A stretch of 64,000 nt of DNA from Chitinophaga niabensis (GTDB taxonomy: Bacteria > Bacteroidota > Bacteroidia > Chitinophagales > Chitinophagaceae): NCBI GenBank assembly GCA_017849435.1, contig JAFIGY010000022.1:186001-250000 (forward strand), given 5' to 3'. How positions within the stretch are numbered: the first letter of the stretch is position 1; every line of letters starts with the position of its first letter. Made by a program: the position numbers and the translations under genes. Of this stretch, positions 44,706 to 51,781 are shown in pieces. The notes under the pieces were generated by a model. That model ran no database searches. It had not been told where the DNA came from and saw nothing but the letters and a program-made list of their open reading frames with translations.

Positions 44706-45230
44706 CTAAGGTTTCTTTTTAGGAAGTTTGCTGAGATTTTCGAATCCGTCGATCTTCACATCCTTGGCAATATCCGAGATCTCGTTGAGACTGAGATCTC
44801 CGAAGAGCGTCAACGCCAGGAAGGTGTCTGTGCTGCCGACGAGCATCACCAGTTCGCCGATGTTCCCTTTATTGTTCTCCTTCACCATGAACTTCACATC
44901 GGCATCCTTGCTGCGCACGCTCATCAGCTCTTCCAGTTCTGATGTGAGGAACTGTGCAGCTTCCCTGTACAAGCGTTGCCCGTCTTTCGCATCTTCTTTC
45001 ACGAGAATACGCAGCCCTTTCAGTTTGCTGGTGACAGATGTGATCTTCTTGAAATCAGGATCGTCTGTGGCCACCTTGGAAAACATCGTGAACATTTTAG
45101 GTGTGATGTTAACCACGGTAAAGGCGGGATCATTCTGATATTTCTGGAAGAATTTATCGATAACGCTCTGCGCATGCAACAGTTCCGTGCTGCATAACAC
45201 GATGATGAGCAGAAAAGATAGTCGTTTCAT
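44706..45230 (-). CDS. DUF4252 protein, first copy
   Basis: A 174-residue secreted protein with signal peptide MKRLSFLLIIVLCSTELLHAQ. Characteristic stretches are FTVVNITPKMFTMFSKV, LKGLRILVKED, GELVMLVGSTDTFLALTLFGD. It lies 56 bases after the anti-sigma gene and 3 bases before the second copy. Together with it this is the effector part of the sigma-factor operon; it is likely to be in the periplasm or outer membrane. Function unknown. Confidence 0.85.
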   Translation of the reverse strand: MKRLSFLLIIVLCSTELLHAQSVIDKFFQKYQNDPAFTVVNITPKMFTMFSKVATDDPDFKKITSVTSKLKGLRILVKEDAKDGQRLYREAAQFLTSELEELMSVRSKDADVKFMVKENNKGNIGELVMLVGSTDTFLALTLFGDLSLNEISDIAKDVKIDGFENLSKLPKKKP

Positions 45231-45286
45231 CTGTAATAAAGATTTTGTGTTACTGGTAATTGTTGATATGCAGTTCTAGAATAGCT

Positions 45287-45799
45287 TTAGTTATGACCAC
45301 CCTGTACGATCTCCTGAGCTTCGCTGAAATAGCTGAGCTTCTCCATCTCTGTTTTTCCTTTGTTCAGGTGTTTTGAAATAAGCTGCAGTGCGCGTTGTGT
45401 TTCCTGGTAGGCGATCTTCGGATCATCGAACGTATCGCGGAAGGCCAGTTCAGGATTATTGCCGCCTGCGTGTTTATGCTGGAATTTGGTAACGGAATAC
45501 CCTACTCCCACCGCCAGCAACAACACCGCCGCATACTTCATCCAATGGTGCCAGAAAGGCCGGATGATCTTTGCGCTTTCGGGGTGTTCCCAGGGCGCGG
45601 GCACATCTGTAAAGAGTTCCGGCATCGGCATCTCCCCTTCTGCATGGAAATAACGGAACAGGGGCGCCGCTTCCATCAGGTCCACCGGCAGGGCATCCTC
45701 ATGTTCTGCGTAGAACAGGCGCAACTGTGCTTCTTCTGCTTCGGTTGTCTCACAGGCCCAGTATTTTTCCAACAGAGCCCTGATGTCATTGTATTCCAT
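45287..45799 (-). CDS. putative anti-sigma factor, single-pass membrane protein
   Basis: About 170 residues. The N-terminal segment MEYNDIRALLEKYWACETTEAEEAQLRLFY resembles the cytoplasmic sigma-binding part found behind Bacteroidota ECF sigma factors. One membrane helix (KYAAVLLLAVGVGYSV, near residue 90) splits it from a short periplasmic part. ATG at 45799 is chosen; ATG at 45805 adds two residues. The start overlaps the end of the sigma gene by about 14 bases, supporting translational coupling. Anti-sigma activity is inferred from position and topology. Confidence 0.75.
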   Translation of the reverse strand: MEYNDIRALLEKYWACETTEAEEAQLRLFYAEHEDALPVDLMEAAPLFRYFHAEGEMPMPELFTDVPAPWEHPESAKIIRPFWHHWMKYAAVLLLAVGVGYSVTKFQHKHAGGNNPELAFRDTFDDPKIAYQETQRALQLISKHLNKGKTEMEKLSYFSEAQEIVQGGHN

Positions 45800-46304
45800 A
45801 CACATGCAAATTTTGTAATTGCTCCCGTACCTGTTTCCTGGCACGGTGCAGGTTCACTTTCACTTCACTCATTTCTATATGCAGCACCTCTGCGATCTCC
45901 TGGTAACTCAAACCGTCGATATCCCGGAGTTGCAGAATGGTGCGGTATTTCTCGGGCAGTCCGCGTATAAGTCCATGCACCCTGCGCATCAGATCACTCC
46001 TCTCGGCTTGCTGGTGCGGCGTATGCTGATGCGCAGCGGGCACTTCCTGAGCGCGGTCCAGATCATCGGTGATCCGGTACTTTTTGCTCTTGAGCTTGTC
46101 CAGCGCCAGGTTCCGCGTGATGCGCATACACCAGGCTTCCAGGTTCTGGAGTTCACCCATTTTTTCCTTGTTGTGCCACACCTTTACGAAGGCATCCTGG
46201 ATAATGTCTTTGGCGTCTTCCTCGTTGCCCAAAAGATGCAGCGCGAAGCGGAAGAGCTTCTGCTTGATAGGCATGATCTGGTTGAGGAATACTTCTGACG
46301 ACAT
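45786..46304 (-). CDS. ECF-type RNA polymerase sigma factor
   Basis: A 172-residue ECF sigma factor. Region 2 includes LLGNEEDAKDIIQDAFVKVWHN and AWCMRITRNLALDKLKSKKYR; region 4 has LPEKYRTILQLRDIDGLSYQEIAEVL and VKVNLHRARKQVREQL. It starts the operon sigma, anti-sigma, DUF4252, DUF4252. A GTAAC-N16-CGTC element lies about 55 bases upstream, suggesting autoregulation. Probably responds to envelope state. Confidence 0.93.
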   Translation of the reverse strand: MSSEVFLNQIMPIKQKLFRFALHLLGNEEDAKDIIQDAFVKVWHNKEKMGELQNLEAWCMRITRNLALDKLKSKKYRITDDLDRAQEVPAAHQHTPHQQAERSDLMRRVHGLIRGLPEKYRTILQLRDIDGLSYQEIAEVLHIEMSEVKVNLHRARKQVREQLQNLHVYGIQ

Positions 46305-46359
46305 TTTCAGTTTTTAGTTTGGCGGAAGGAGGCATTCCTTCGGTGCGATACAATAGGAA

Positions 46360-46384
46360 GACGACCCGCCTGACCGTTTGTTAC
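46360..46384 (-). promoter_or_regulatory. ECF-class promoter of the sigma operon
   Basis: Minus strand: GTAAC (plus 46380-46384), exactly 16 bases, CGTC (plus 46360-46363). The pattern is that of ECF-dependent promoters (-35 AAC, -10 CGTC). The predicted start is near 46352, with a leader of about 48 bases to the sigma ATG. Confidence 0.5.
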
Positions 46385-46418
46385 AAAATAACAGAAAAAA
46401 AATCAGGGCTACTGGAAA

Positions 46419-47477
46419 TCAGTTACTTAAACGGATACGGGGGTCAATAATGCTGTAGAGAAGATCCGCCAGGAGGTTGATCACCACAAAAATGCCGGCG
46501 GTAAAGAGCACAGCGCCCATTACCACGGGGAAATCGAATTTTTCGAGGGCGTCTACGGTCACTTTTCCGATGCCTTTCCATCCGAAGATGTATTCCACGA
46601 AGAATGCCCCCGCCAACAGTTCTGCGAACCATCCGGTGATGGCGGTGATCACAGGGTTGAGGGCGTTGCGGAGCGCGTGACGGTAGAGGATGGCGGTTTG
46701 ACCAAGCCCTTTGGCGTAAGCCGTGCGGATATAATCCTGATTCAGCACATCCAGCATGGCGCTGCGGGTGAGTTGCACAATGATGGCCAGCGGCCTTATG
46801 CCGAGGGTAATGGCGGGGAGGATGAGGTTCCGGAGGTTGAGGATCCTGCCGTCGAATGGATCGATATCGAAAAGACTGCCGGTCATATATAAACCCGTGT
46901 AATCGCTCCATACGAATCCGAACAGGTAAGCCAGCACGATCCCCGCAAAGAATGACGGCGCCGAAATGCCGATCACACTGGCGAATACGGCGCTGGTATC
47001 CATCCAGGTATTCTGTTTTACAGCAGAAAGTACTCCCAGCGCTATGCCCACAACGGTGGCAAAGATCATTGCCGCCAAAGCCAGTACGAGGGTACCCGGC
47101 AGGGCTTCGGTCAATATTTCCCACACATCCTTCTTGCCCTGGTAGCTCCGGCGGAGGTACGGGGTTTTGATCACCAGCGCCTGATTTCCCCCAACGCTGA
47201 AAAGGGCATATCCGTTCAGGGATTCTTTCAGTTCCTGCCTCGAATGGATGCCGATGGGCGAAAGATCATTGAGATATAAAAGAAATTGTATGCTTTTGGG
47301 CTGATCAAGATGCAACTCCTTCCGCACATTCTCCAAAGAAGCCACGTCTGCCCGCTGCCCCAGTGTAAGCCGCGCAGGATCCGCGGGCAACACATTGAAG
47401 AGCAGGAAGATGACGATCACCACGCCGAGGAGGACGAGGATGCCGTAACCCAGCTTGCGTATGAAGAAGCGGAACAT
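46419..47477 (-). CDS. DppB/OppB-type ABC transporter permease (orphan)
   Basis: A 352-residue permease with six helices. The N-terminal helix (YGILVLLGVVIVIFLLF) leads into the BPD_transp_1 domain, with LPGTLVLALAAMIFATVVGIALGV and an EAA-type loop YAKGLGQTAILYRHALRNALNPV for contact with the ATPase. It starts directly at the stop of the BT_3928 gene. No DppC, DppD or DppF partner is in the window. It may serve the binding lipoprotein at 40.5-42.2 kb. Confidence 0.9.
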   Translation of the reverse strand: MFRFFIRKLGYGILVLLGVVIVIFLLFNVLPADPARLTLGQRADVASLENVRKELHLDQPKSIQFLLYLNDLSPIGIHSRQELKESLNGYALFSVGGNQALVIKTPYLRRSYQGKKDVWEILTEALPGTLVLALAAMIFATVVGIALGVLSAVKQNTWMDTSAVFASVIGISAPSFFAGIVLAYLFGFVWSDYTGLYMTGSLFDIDPFDGRILNLRNLILPAITLGIRPLAIIVQLTRSAMLDVLNQDYIRTAYAKGLGQTAILYRHALRNALNPVITAITGWFAELLAGAFFVEYIFGWKGIGKVTVDALEKFDFPVVMGAVLFTAGIFVVINLLADLLYSIIDPRIRLSN

Positions 47478-48566
47478 CTAGGGAATATCGTTATAATGCC
47501 ATTTGCCTTTAATGGTTCCCCTGTCCAGCAGTATCAGGCAGGGTGTACTGCGACCGGCGGTCTTGATAGCTGTACCATCCATCTGCAGAAATTGGAAATC
47601 CAGTCCGCGTACAGTTTTGAACTGTTCCACCGCATCTTTGGGCGAGCTTGTGATACCAAAGATCACCAGTTTGCCTTCTTTGGCCTGTTGCTGCAATGCC
47701 TGTATCTTCTTTTCCCATCCTTTACCGGCTTCCTGTACATCGCGCACCAGCAACAGGTATACGGGCAGGCTTTCCATTAATACCGCACGGTTCTGGTTAT
47801 TGCCGTCGAAATCTGTAAGGATGAAATCCTTGATCGCAGGTTCTGCATTACCTTTCTTCACGAGCTTATCCTTCCGGTCCACATATTTCCATGTAGAATC
47901 CTGCCAGGGATAATTCTCGGTGGTAAATTCCTGCTGTTTGCCATCCTTTTCATAAATGAGCACCATTTCATAAACATCCGGCGTAGAACCGGGCGGCACT
48001 TTCATTTTTTGGGGAATGTTGTTGCCCACTTTGTAAGGCAGGCAGTCCACCACCGGGAGATGCGCGAGCGTATACCATTGCAGCACTACGGGGAAAAGCA
48101 CAGCCAGTATCATGACGATGCCGGTGGCCTTGCCGGAGAACAGCGGCCTGATGTGGTTGCGGCAAATGAAGATCACGATGATCAGGGCCAGCAGAACAAC
48201 GTCTTTCCAGAATGACTGAGCGGCAGTGAGCCTGATACAGTCGCCAAAACAACCGCACTCGCGGATCTTACCGCTGAAGAGCGCAAAACCTGTGAGGAAA
48301 GTAAAGAATATGATGAGCAGGAGCAACAGAAAGGAAAAGATGCGCATCCGGTATCCCAGCAGCACAGCGAACCCTGCAATGATCTCAAAAGCGTTCATGA
48401 TCAGGGAAAATGCCAGGGAGAAGGGTACGAGGAAAGGCAGATGCAGCACCTCGAAAAACTCGTCCATCTTATAACTCAGGCCCAATGGGTCATTCGCCTT
48501 GATAAGACCGGAGAAGATAAACAATACCCCAACAAGGATGCGCGACAGGATTACGATTGGTTTCAT
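47478..48566 (-). CDS. BT_3928-type protein: DoxX-like membrane domain with periplasmic C-terminal domain
   Basis: A 362-residue protein. The N-terminal half is DoxX-like with four helices (ILVGVLFIFSGLIKANDPLG; IIAGFAVLLGYRMRIFSFL; a CGCFGDC pair of cysteines in the third loop). The C-terminal 200 residues look like a thioredoxin-like domain lacking the CxxC (the GVFSKDAVEQF-like part reads FGITSSPKDAVEQF). ATG at 48566 is chosen. It sits 43 bases after DUF1599 and its stop meets the permease start. The exact role, maybe redox, is unknown. Confidence 0.85.
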   Translation of the reverse strand: MKPIVILSRILVGVLFIFSGLIKANDPLGLSYKMDEFFEVLHLPFLVPFSLAFSLIMNAFEIIAGFAVLLGYRMRIFSFLLLLLIIFFTFLTGFALFSGKIRECGCFGDCIRLTAAQSFWKDVVLLALIIVIFICRNHIRPLFSGKATGIVMILAVLFPVVLQWYTLAHLPVVDCLPYKVGNNIPQKMKVPPGSTPDVYEMVLIYEKDGKQQEFTTENYPWQDSTWKYVDRKDKLVKKGNAEPAIKDFILTDFDGNNQNRAVLMESLPVYLLLVRDVQEAGKGWEKKIQALQQQAKEGKLVIFGITSSPKDAVEQFKTVRGLDFQFLQMDGTAIKTAGRSTPCLILLDRGTIKGKWHYNDIP

Positions 48567-48609
48567 GCGGAAAAGTAAAAAATTCAATGTAAAGATTAAA
48601 AATAATGAA

Positions 48610-49149
48610 TTACTTCCTTTCATCCAGCTGGATGAGCGCAAATACGGCGTAATTCACGATATCCACATAATTGGCATCCATTCCTTCCGAGATCAGTGTT
48701 TTCCCTTCATTGCGAAGGATCTGTTTGATGCGGAGCAGTTTGGTAAGGATAAGGTCAGCAAAGGATTCCTGGCTCATGTCCCGCCAGGCTTCGCCATAAT
48801 CATGGTTCTTATCCTGCATCACACCATAAATGAAAGATATCTTCTCATCATACAACCGTGAAACGGTTTCTACAGGCAGGTCTTCGTAAGGATCATCCGG
48901 TAATTCCATCTGTATCAAAGCAATCACCCCGTAATTCACGATACCCCGGAACTCTCCGCCGATATCGTCAGATACCTTCTGCTTTCCAAGCTCCTGGATA
49001 TTACGGATGCGCTGGGCTTTGATGAAGATCTGGTCAACGATCGATATAGGCCGCAACACCCGCCAGGAAGTACCATAGTCCTTTGTTTTCTTGATGAATA
49101 TATCCTTGCAGCCGCTGATCACTCCCTGATATTGTTCCTGTGTGCCCAT
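48610..49149 (-). CDS. DUF1599 (nucleotide modification associated domain 1) protein, two repeats
   Basis: A 179-residue protein containing two copies of the same unit: TKDYGTSWRVLRPISIVDQI..RIRNI and NHDYGEAWRDMSQESFADLI..RIKQI, each followed by (F/D)xGIVNYGV(I/F)ALIQ. Each unit has the K/H-D-YG-W-R motif of PF07659, also called Nmad1. The family is linked to modified-nucleotide metabolism in phage and bacteria by genome context, but the reaction is not known. It is divergent from folP. Confidence 0.85.
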   Translation of the reverse strand: MGTQEQYQGVISGCKDIFIKKTKDYGTSWRVLRPISIVDQIFIKAQRIRNIQELGKQKVSDDIGGEFRGIVNYGVIALIQMELPDDPYEDLPVETVSRLYDEKISFIYGVMQDKNHDYGEAWRDMSQESFADLILTKLLRIKQILRNEGKTLISEGMDANYVDIVNYAVFALIQLDERK

Positions 49150-49170
49150 AGATCAATTATGAATTAACTG

Positions 49171-49230
49171 CGAATTACGCGCTTTTTTATGATAATTTTA
49201 CCCTATTTACCATTCGTAATTCGTAATTAA
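49171..49230. repeat. ATTCGTA-type intergenic repeats
   Basis: CGAATTACG (49171-49179) and CGTAATTCG (49215-49223) are reverse complements; the right copy continues as a direct repeat of CGTAATT. They sit between the divergent DUF1599 and folP starts, with TAATTTTA between them at 49193-49200. Confidence 0.5.
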
Positions 49231-50067
49231 ATGAACCGTTTCACCATCCGGTGCCGGGGAAAGCTGACAGACCTGTCGAAGCCCCTGGTGATGGGGATCA
49301 TCAATATCACAGACGATTCTTTCTTCGCGGAAAGTCGTACCCGTGAGCTGCATCATATCGTAGAGCGGGCCGGTGACATGCTGCAACAGGGCGCCGCCAT
49401 GCTGGACATTGGCGCACAGAGCACCCGCCCCGGCGCCCCCGAAACAGGTCCGGATAAAGAACTGGAACGATTACTCCCCGCCCTGCACGCCATCCTGCAT
49501 CACTACCCGGACGCAATACTGTCCATCGACACCTATCATGCAGCGGTAGCAGAGAAATGCATCCTTGCCGGCGCGTCCATCGTGAACGATATCAGCGCCG
49601 GCGATATGGATCCGCAGATGCTGCGCACCGTAGCCAGACTACAGGTTCCGTTCATCGCCATGCATATGAAAGGCACTCCTGCCGATATGCAGAAGAACCC
49701 TCAGTATGAGGACGTTGTCCGGGAAGTACTCGATTACTTTATCCGGAAAGTGGCACAATGCCGCGAAGCCGGTATCCGGGATGTGATCATTGATCCCGGT
49801 TTCGGATTTGGCAAAACACTGGAACATAACTACCGGCTGTTGAAAGAAATGGAAGTGCTGCACATGCTGCAAACGCCGCTGCTGGTAGGCGTTTCCAGAA
49901 AGTCCATGGTATACCGGCTGCTGGGTAACACCGCAGCGGATGCACTGAACGGTACTACGGTATTGCATACACTGGCTTTAGAGAAAGGTGCTTCCATCCT
50001 GCGGGTGCACGACGTAAAAGCCGCTACGGAAGCCATTCACATCGTTTCTTATCTGCAGGCGCTGTAG
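49231..50067 (+). CDS. folP: dihydropteroate synthase
   Basis: A 278-residue folate-pathway TIM barrel that joins p-aminobenzoate to the pterin. The motifs are VMGIINITDDSFFAESR (loop 1), DIGAQSTRPGAPE, IDTYHA, VNDISAG, DPGFGFGKT and GVSRKSM. In loop 1 the usual NVTPDSF reads NITDDSF: D28 replaces proline. Loop 1 shapes the pABA and sulfonamide site. The gene is followed after 27 bases by cdaA, a conserved pair in Bacteroidota. Confidence 0.95.
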   Translation: MNRFTIRCRGKLTDLSKPLVMGIINITDDSFFAESRTRELHHIVERAGDMLQQGAAMLDIGAQSTRPGAPETGPDKELERLLPALHAILHHYPDAILSIDTYHAAVAEKCILAGASIVNDISAGDMDPQMLRTVARLQVPFIAMHMKGTPADMQKNPQYEDVVREVLDYFIRKVAQCREAGIRDVIIDPGFGFGKTLEHNYRLLKEMEVLHMLQTPLLVGVSRKSMVYRLLGNTAADALNGTTVLHTLALEKGASILRVHDVKAATEAIHIVSYLQAL

Positions 50068-50082
50068 CTGCACAAATATTTC

Positions 50083-50090
50083 TATTTTTA
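50083..50090 (+). promoter_or_regulatory. -7-like element before cdaA
   Basis: TATTTTTA, then CAGG, then ATG at 50095. It would give a leaderless cdaA transcript in addition to read-through from folP. Confidence 0.35.
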
Positions 50091-50094
50091 CAGG

Positions 50095-50904
50095 ATGAAG
50101 GAAGTATATCAATTTTATGGATTTGAGTTTCGCTGGTTGAACGTTCTGGACCTGTTGATCGTAATTTTTCTGGTGATCCAGCTTTACCGGCTGCTAAAAG
50201 GCAGTCTCGCCTTCAATATCTTCATCGGCCTGCTGATGGTGTATGCGGCGTTCTTTCTCGTGCGCGCCCTGCAGATGCCTATTCTGACCAGTATCCTTGG
50301 TAATTTTATCAATATCGGACTGATCGCTATCATCATCATCTTTCAACCCGAGATCCGCAAATTTTTACTCGTACTGGGGAAGAAAACACCACTCAGCAAA
50401 GACAGTTTCTTCACCAAATTATTCCTGCCTGACCGCTTCAAGAGTTATAAGGAAGAAGAAAATATCATCAGCGAGGTGATCATTGCCGTGAGTCACATGA
50501 TGGCCAGCCAGACCGGGGCCCTCATCGTGATCGCCACCACTTACCGCGTGAAATTCGATACCGCCAGCAGCATTTCCATCGACGGGAATGTGAGCGCCAA
50601 GCTGATAGAAAGTATTTTCGAGAAGAACAGTCCCCTCCACGACGGTGCGCTGATTGTTGTTGGGAACAAGATACTGGCCGCCAAGGTGATACTGCCCGTT
50701 TCCGAAAATCCCAACCTCCCCACCCGCATCGGCATGCGGCACCGTTCGGCCGTAGGCATCACAGAACACAGCGATAATCTGGCCATCATCGTTTCCGAGG
50801 AGCGTGGGCACGTCTCTTATGCGCAGGACGGGCAACTGACGCAGAACGTTTCCCTTGAGGAGTTGAAAGTAAAGCTGTATGAAGTGCTGGTAGACGGATA
50901 CTGA
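50095..50904 (+). CDS. cdaA: diadenylate cyclase CdaA (c-di-AMP synthase)
   Basis: A 269-residue membrane cyclase. Three N-terminal helices (VLDLLIVIFLVIQLY; LAFNIFIGLLMVYAAFFLV; GLIAIIIIFQPE) precede a DisA_N domain with D183-G184-A185 (HDGALIV) and R215-H216-R217-S218 (MRHRSAVG), the catalytic motifs. c-di-AMP regulates potassium and osmotic homeostasis. There is no cdaR or glmM next to it, as is normal for Bacteroidota. Confidence 0.95.
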   Translation: MKEVYQFYGFEFRWLNVLDLLIVIFLVIQLYRLLKGSLAFNIFIGLLMVYAAFFLVRALQMPILTSILGNFINIGLIAIIIIFQPEIRKFLLVLGKKTPLSKDSFFTKLFLPDRFKSYKEEENIISEVIIAVSHMMASQTGALIVIATTYRVKFDTASSISIDGNVSAKLIESIFEKNSPLHDGALIVVGNKILAAKVILPVSENPNLPTRIGMRHRSAVGITEHSDNLAIIVSEERGHVSYAQDGQLTQNVSLEELKVKLYEVLVDGY

Positions 50905-50985
50905 TACCTCCCGAAAAGCAAAGTCCCCCCGCTATCGCGAGGGGATCAATGTTTGGGGGGATGTTGTTTATAAATAATAAAGTAA

Positions 50986-51267
50986 TTAATCAAGTCGTAT
51001 ATCCAGCGCCTGCTCCCGGACTCTCATCACATATTTCCCTGCCGGAAGGCTTTGTAACTGTAACGTATACACGCCGTTTTTATGTCCGCCCTGTAAAGGG
51101 ATCATTCTCACCGGCACCTGCTGATCATCATAAATGGTACATTGTACCGTTCCTTTCTCCCGTTCCATCATTCCTATGCAAACGCATACCGTCCCTTTCT
51201 CGGCAGGTAGCTGTCTTAACGCAGGATTTCCGGAAAACAGAAATAATAATACACTCCAGATATACAT
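50986..51267 (-). CDS. small secreted protein with sorting-tail-like beta-sandwich
   Basis: A 93-residue protein. The N-terminus YIWSVLLFLFSGNPALRQ is a weak signal peptide. The rest (VQCTIYDDQQVPVRMIPLQ...GVYTLQLQSLPAGKYVMRVR) resembles the last part of type IX sorting domains, where a (L/I)xxGxYxxxx motif ends the sandwich, but alone and without a cargo domain. Function unknown. No obvious operon partner. Confidence 0.55.
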   Translation of the reverse strand: MYIWSVLLFLFSGNPALRQLPAEKGTVCVCIGMMEREKGTVQCTIYDDQQVPVRMIPLQGGHKNGVYTLQLQSLPAGKYVMRVREQALDIRLD

Positions 51268-51389
51268 AAGAAGCCGTTTGGTGGATGATGTTCCAGGCTC
51301 TTACAGGAGATGATTAAAAGATCAGGTAAACAAATATACGACAATTTATATCTTTCAAAGATTGAATTTGTTAACTCCCCGTTAACCAA

Positions 51390-51746
51390 TCAGAAGGCAT
51401 CCTCCAGGTGCAGAACCTCGGGGGCACTTTCAGGTGCTAATATAATGGAAATGATGTCAAAACGTATGTGATCCGGGTATAAATGATATTGTTCCATATA
51501 TCTGTCCGCTGCCTGCAAAAGAAGCTGCTGCTTGTGGGAATGCACGGCCTCCTCGGGCATCCCGAAAGCCTGTCCGCTACGGGTTTTTACTTCCACAAAA
51601 ACAAGGGTATTGTCCTGCCGCGCAACGATGTCGATCTCCTTGCGGCCATACCTCCAGTTCATATGCAGTATCCCGTACTGCCGTTCGCGAAGGAAATCAG
51701 CGGCCAGCTGCTCTCCCTTTTTCCCTAACACCTGATGAGATGCCAT
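51390..51746 (-). CDS. YraN-family endonuclease-like protein (UPF0102)
   Basis: A 118-residue UPF0102 protein with the PD-(D/E)xK-like core: GEQLAADFLRERQYGILHMNWRYGRKEIDIVARQDNTLVFVEVKTR, with D (EIDIV), E and K (VEVKTR) in place. The family is believed to be a Holliday-junction or branched-DNA nuclease, but activity is not well characterised. It starts 36 bases from manA, divergent. Confidence 0.92.
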   Translation of the reverse strand: MASHQVLGKKGEQLAADFLRERQYGILHMNWRYGRKEIDIVARQDNTLVFVEVKTRSGQAFGMPEEAVHSHKQQLLLQAADRYMEQYHLYPDHIRFDIISIILAPESAPEVLHLEDAF

Positions 51747-51756
51747 GTGATTTTTC

Positions 51757-51764
51757 TATTTTTA
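51757..51764 (+). promoter_or_regulatory. -7-like element of manA
   Basis: TATTTTTA ending 17 bases before the manA ATG. The -33 box is not clear. Confidence 0.35.
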
Positions 51765-51781
51765 CAACTTAACAATGGATC

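Noticed and set aside
50925..50944. GC-rich stem after cdaA as a terminator
   Set aside because: The stem is short and bulged and no T run follows.
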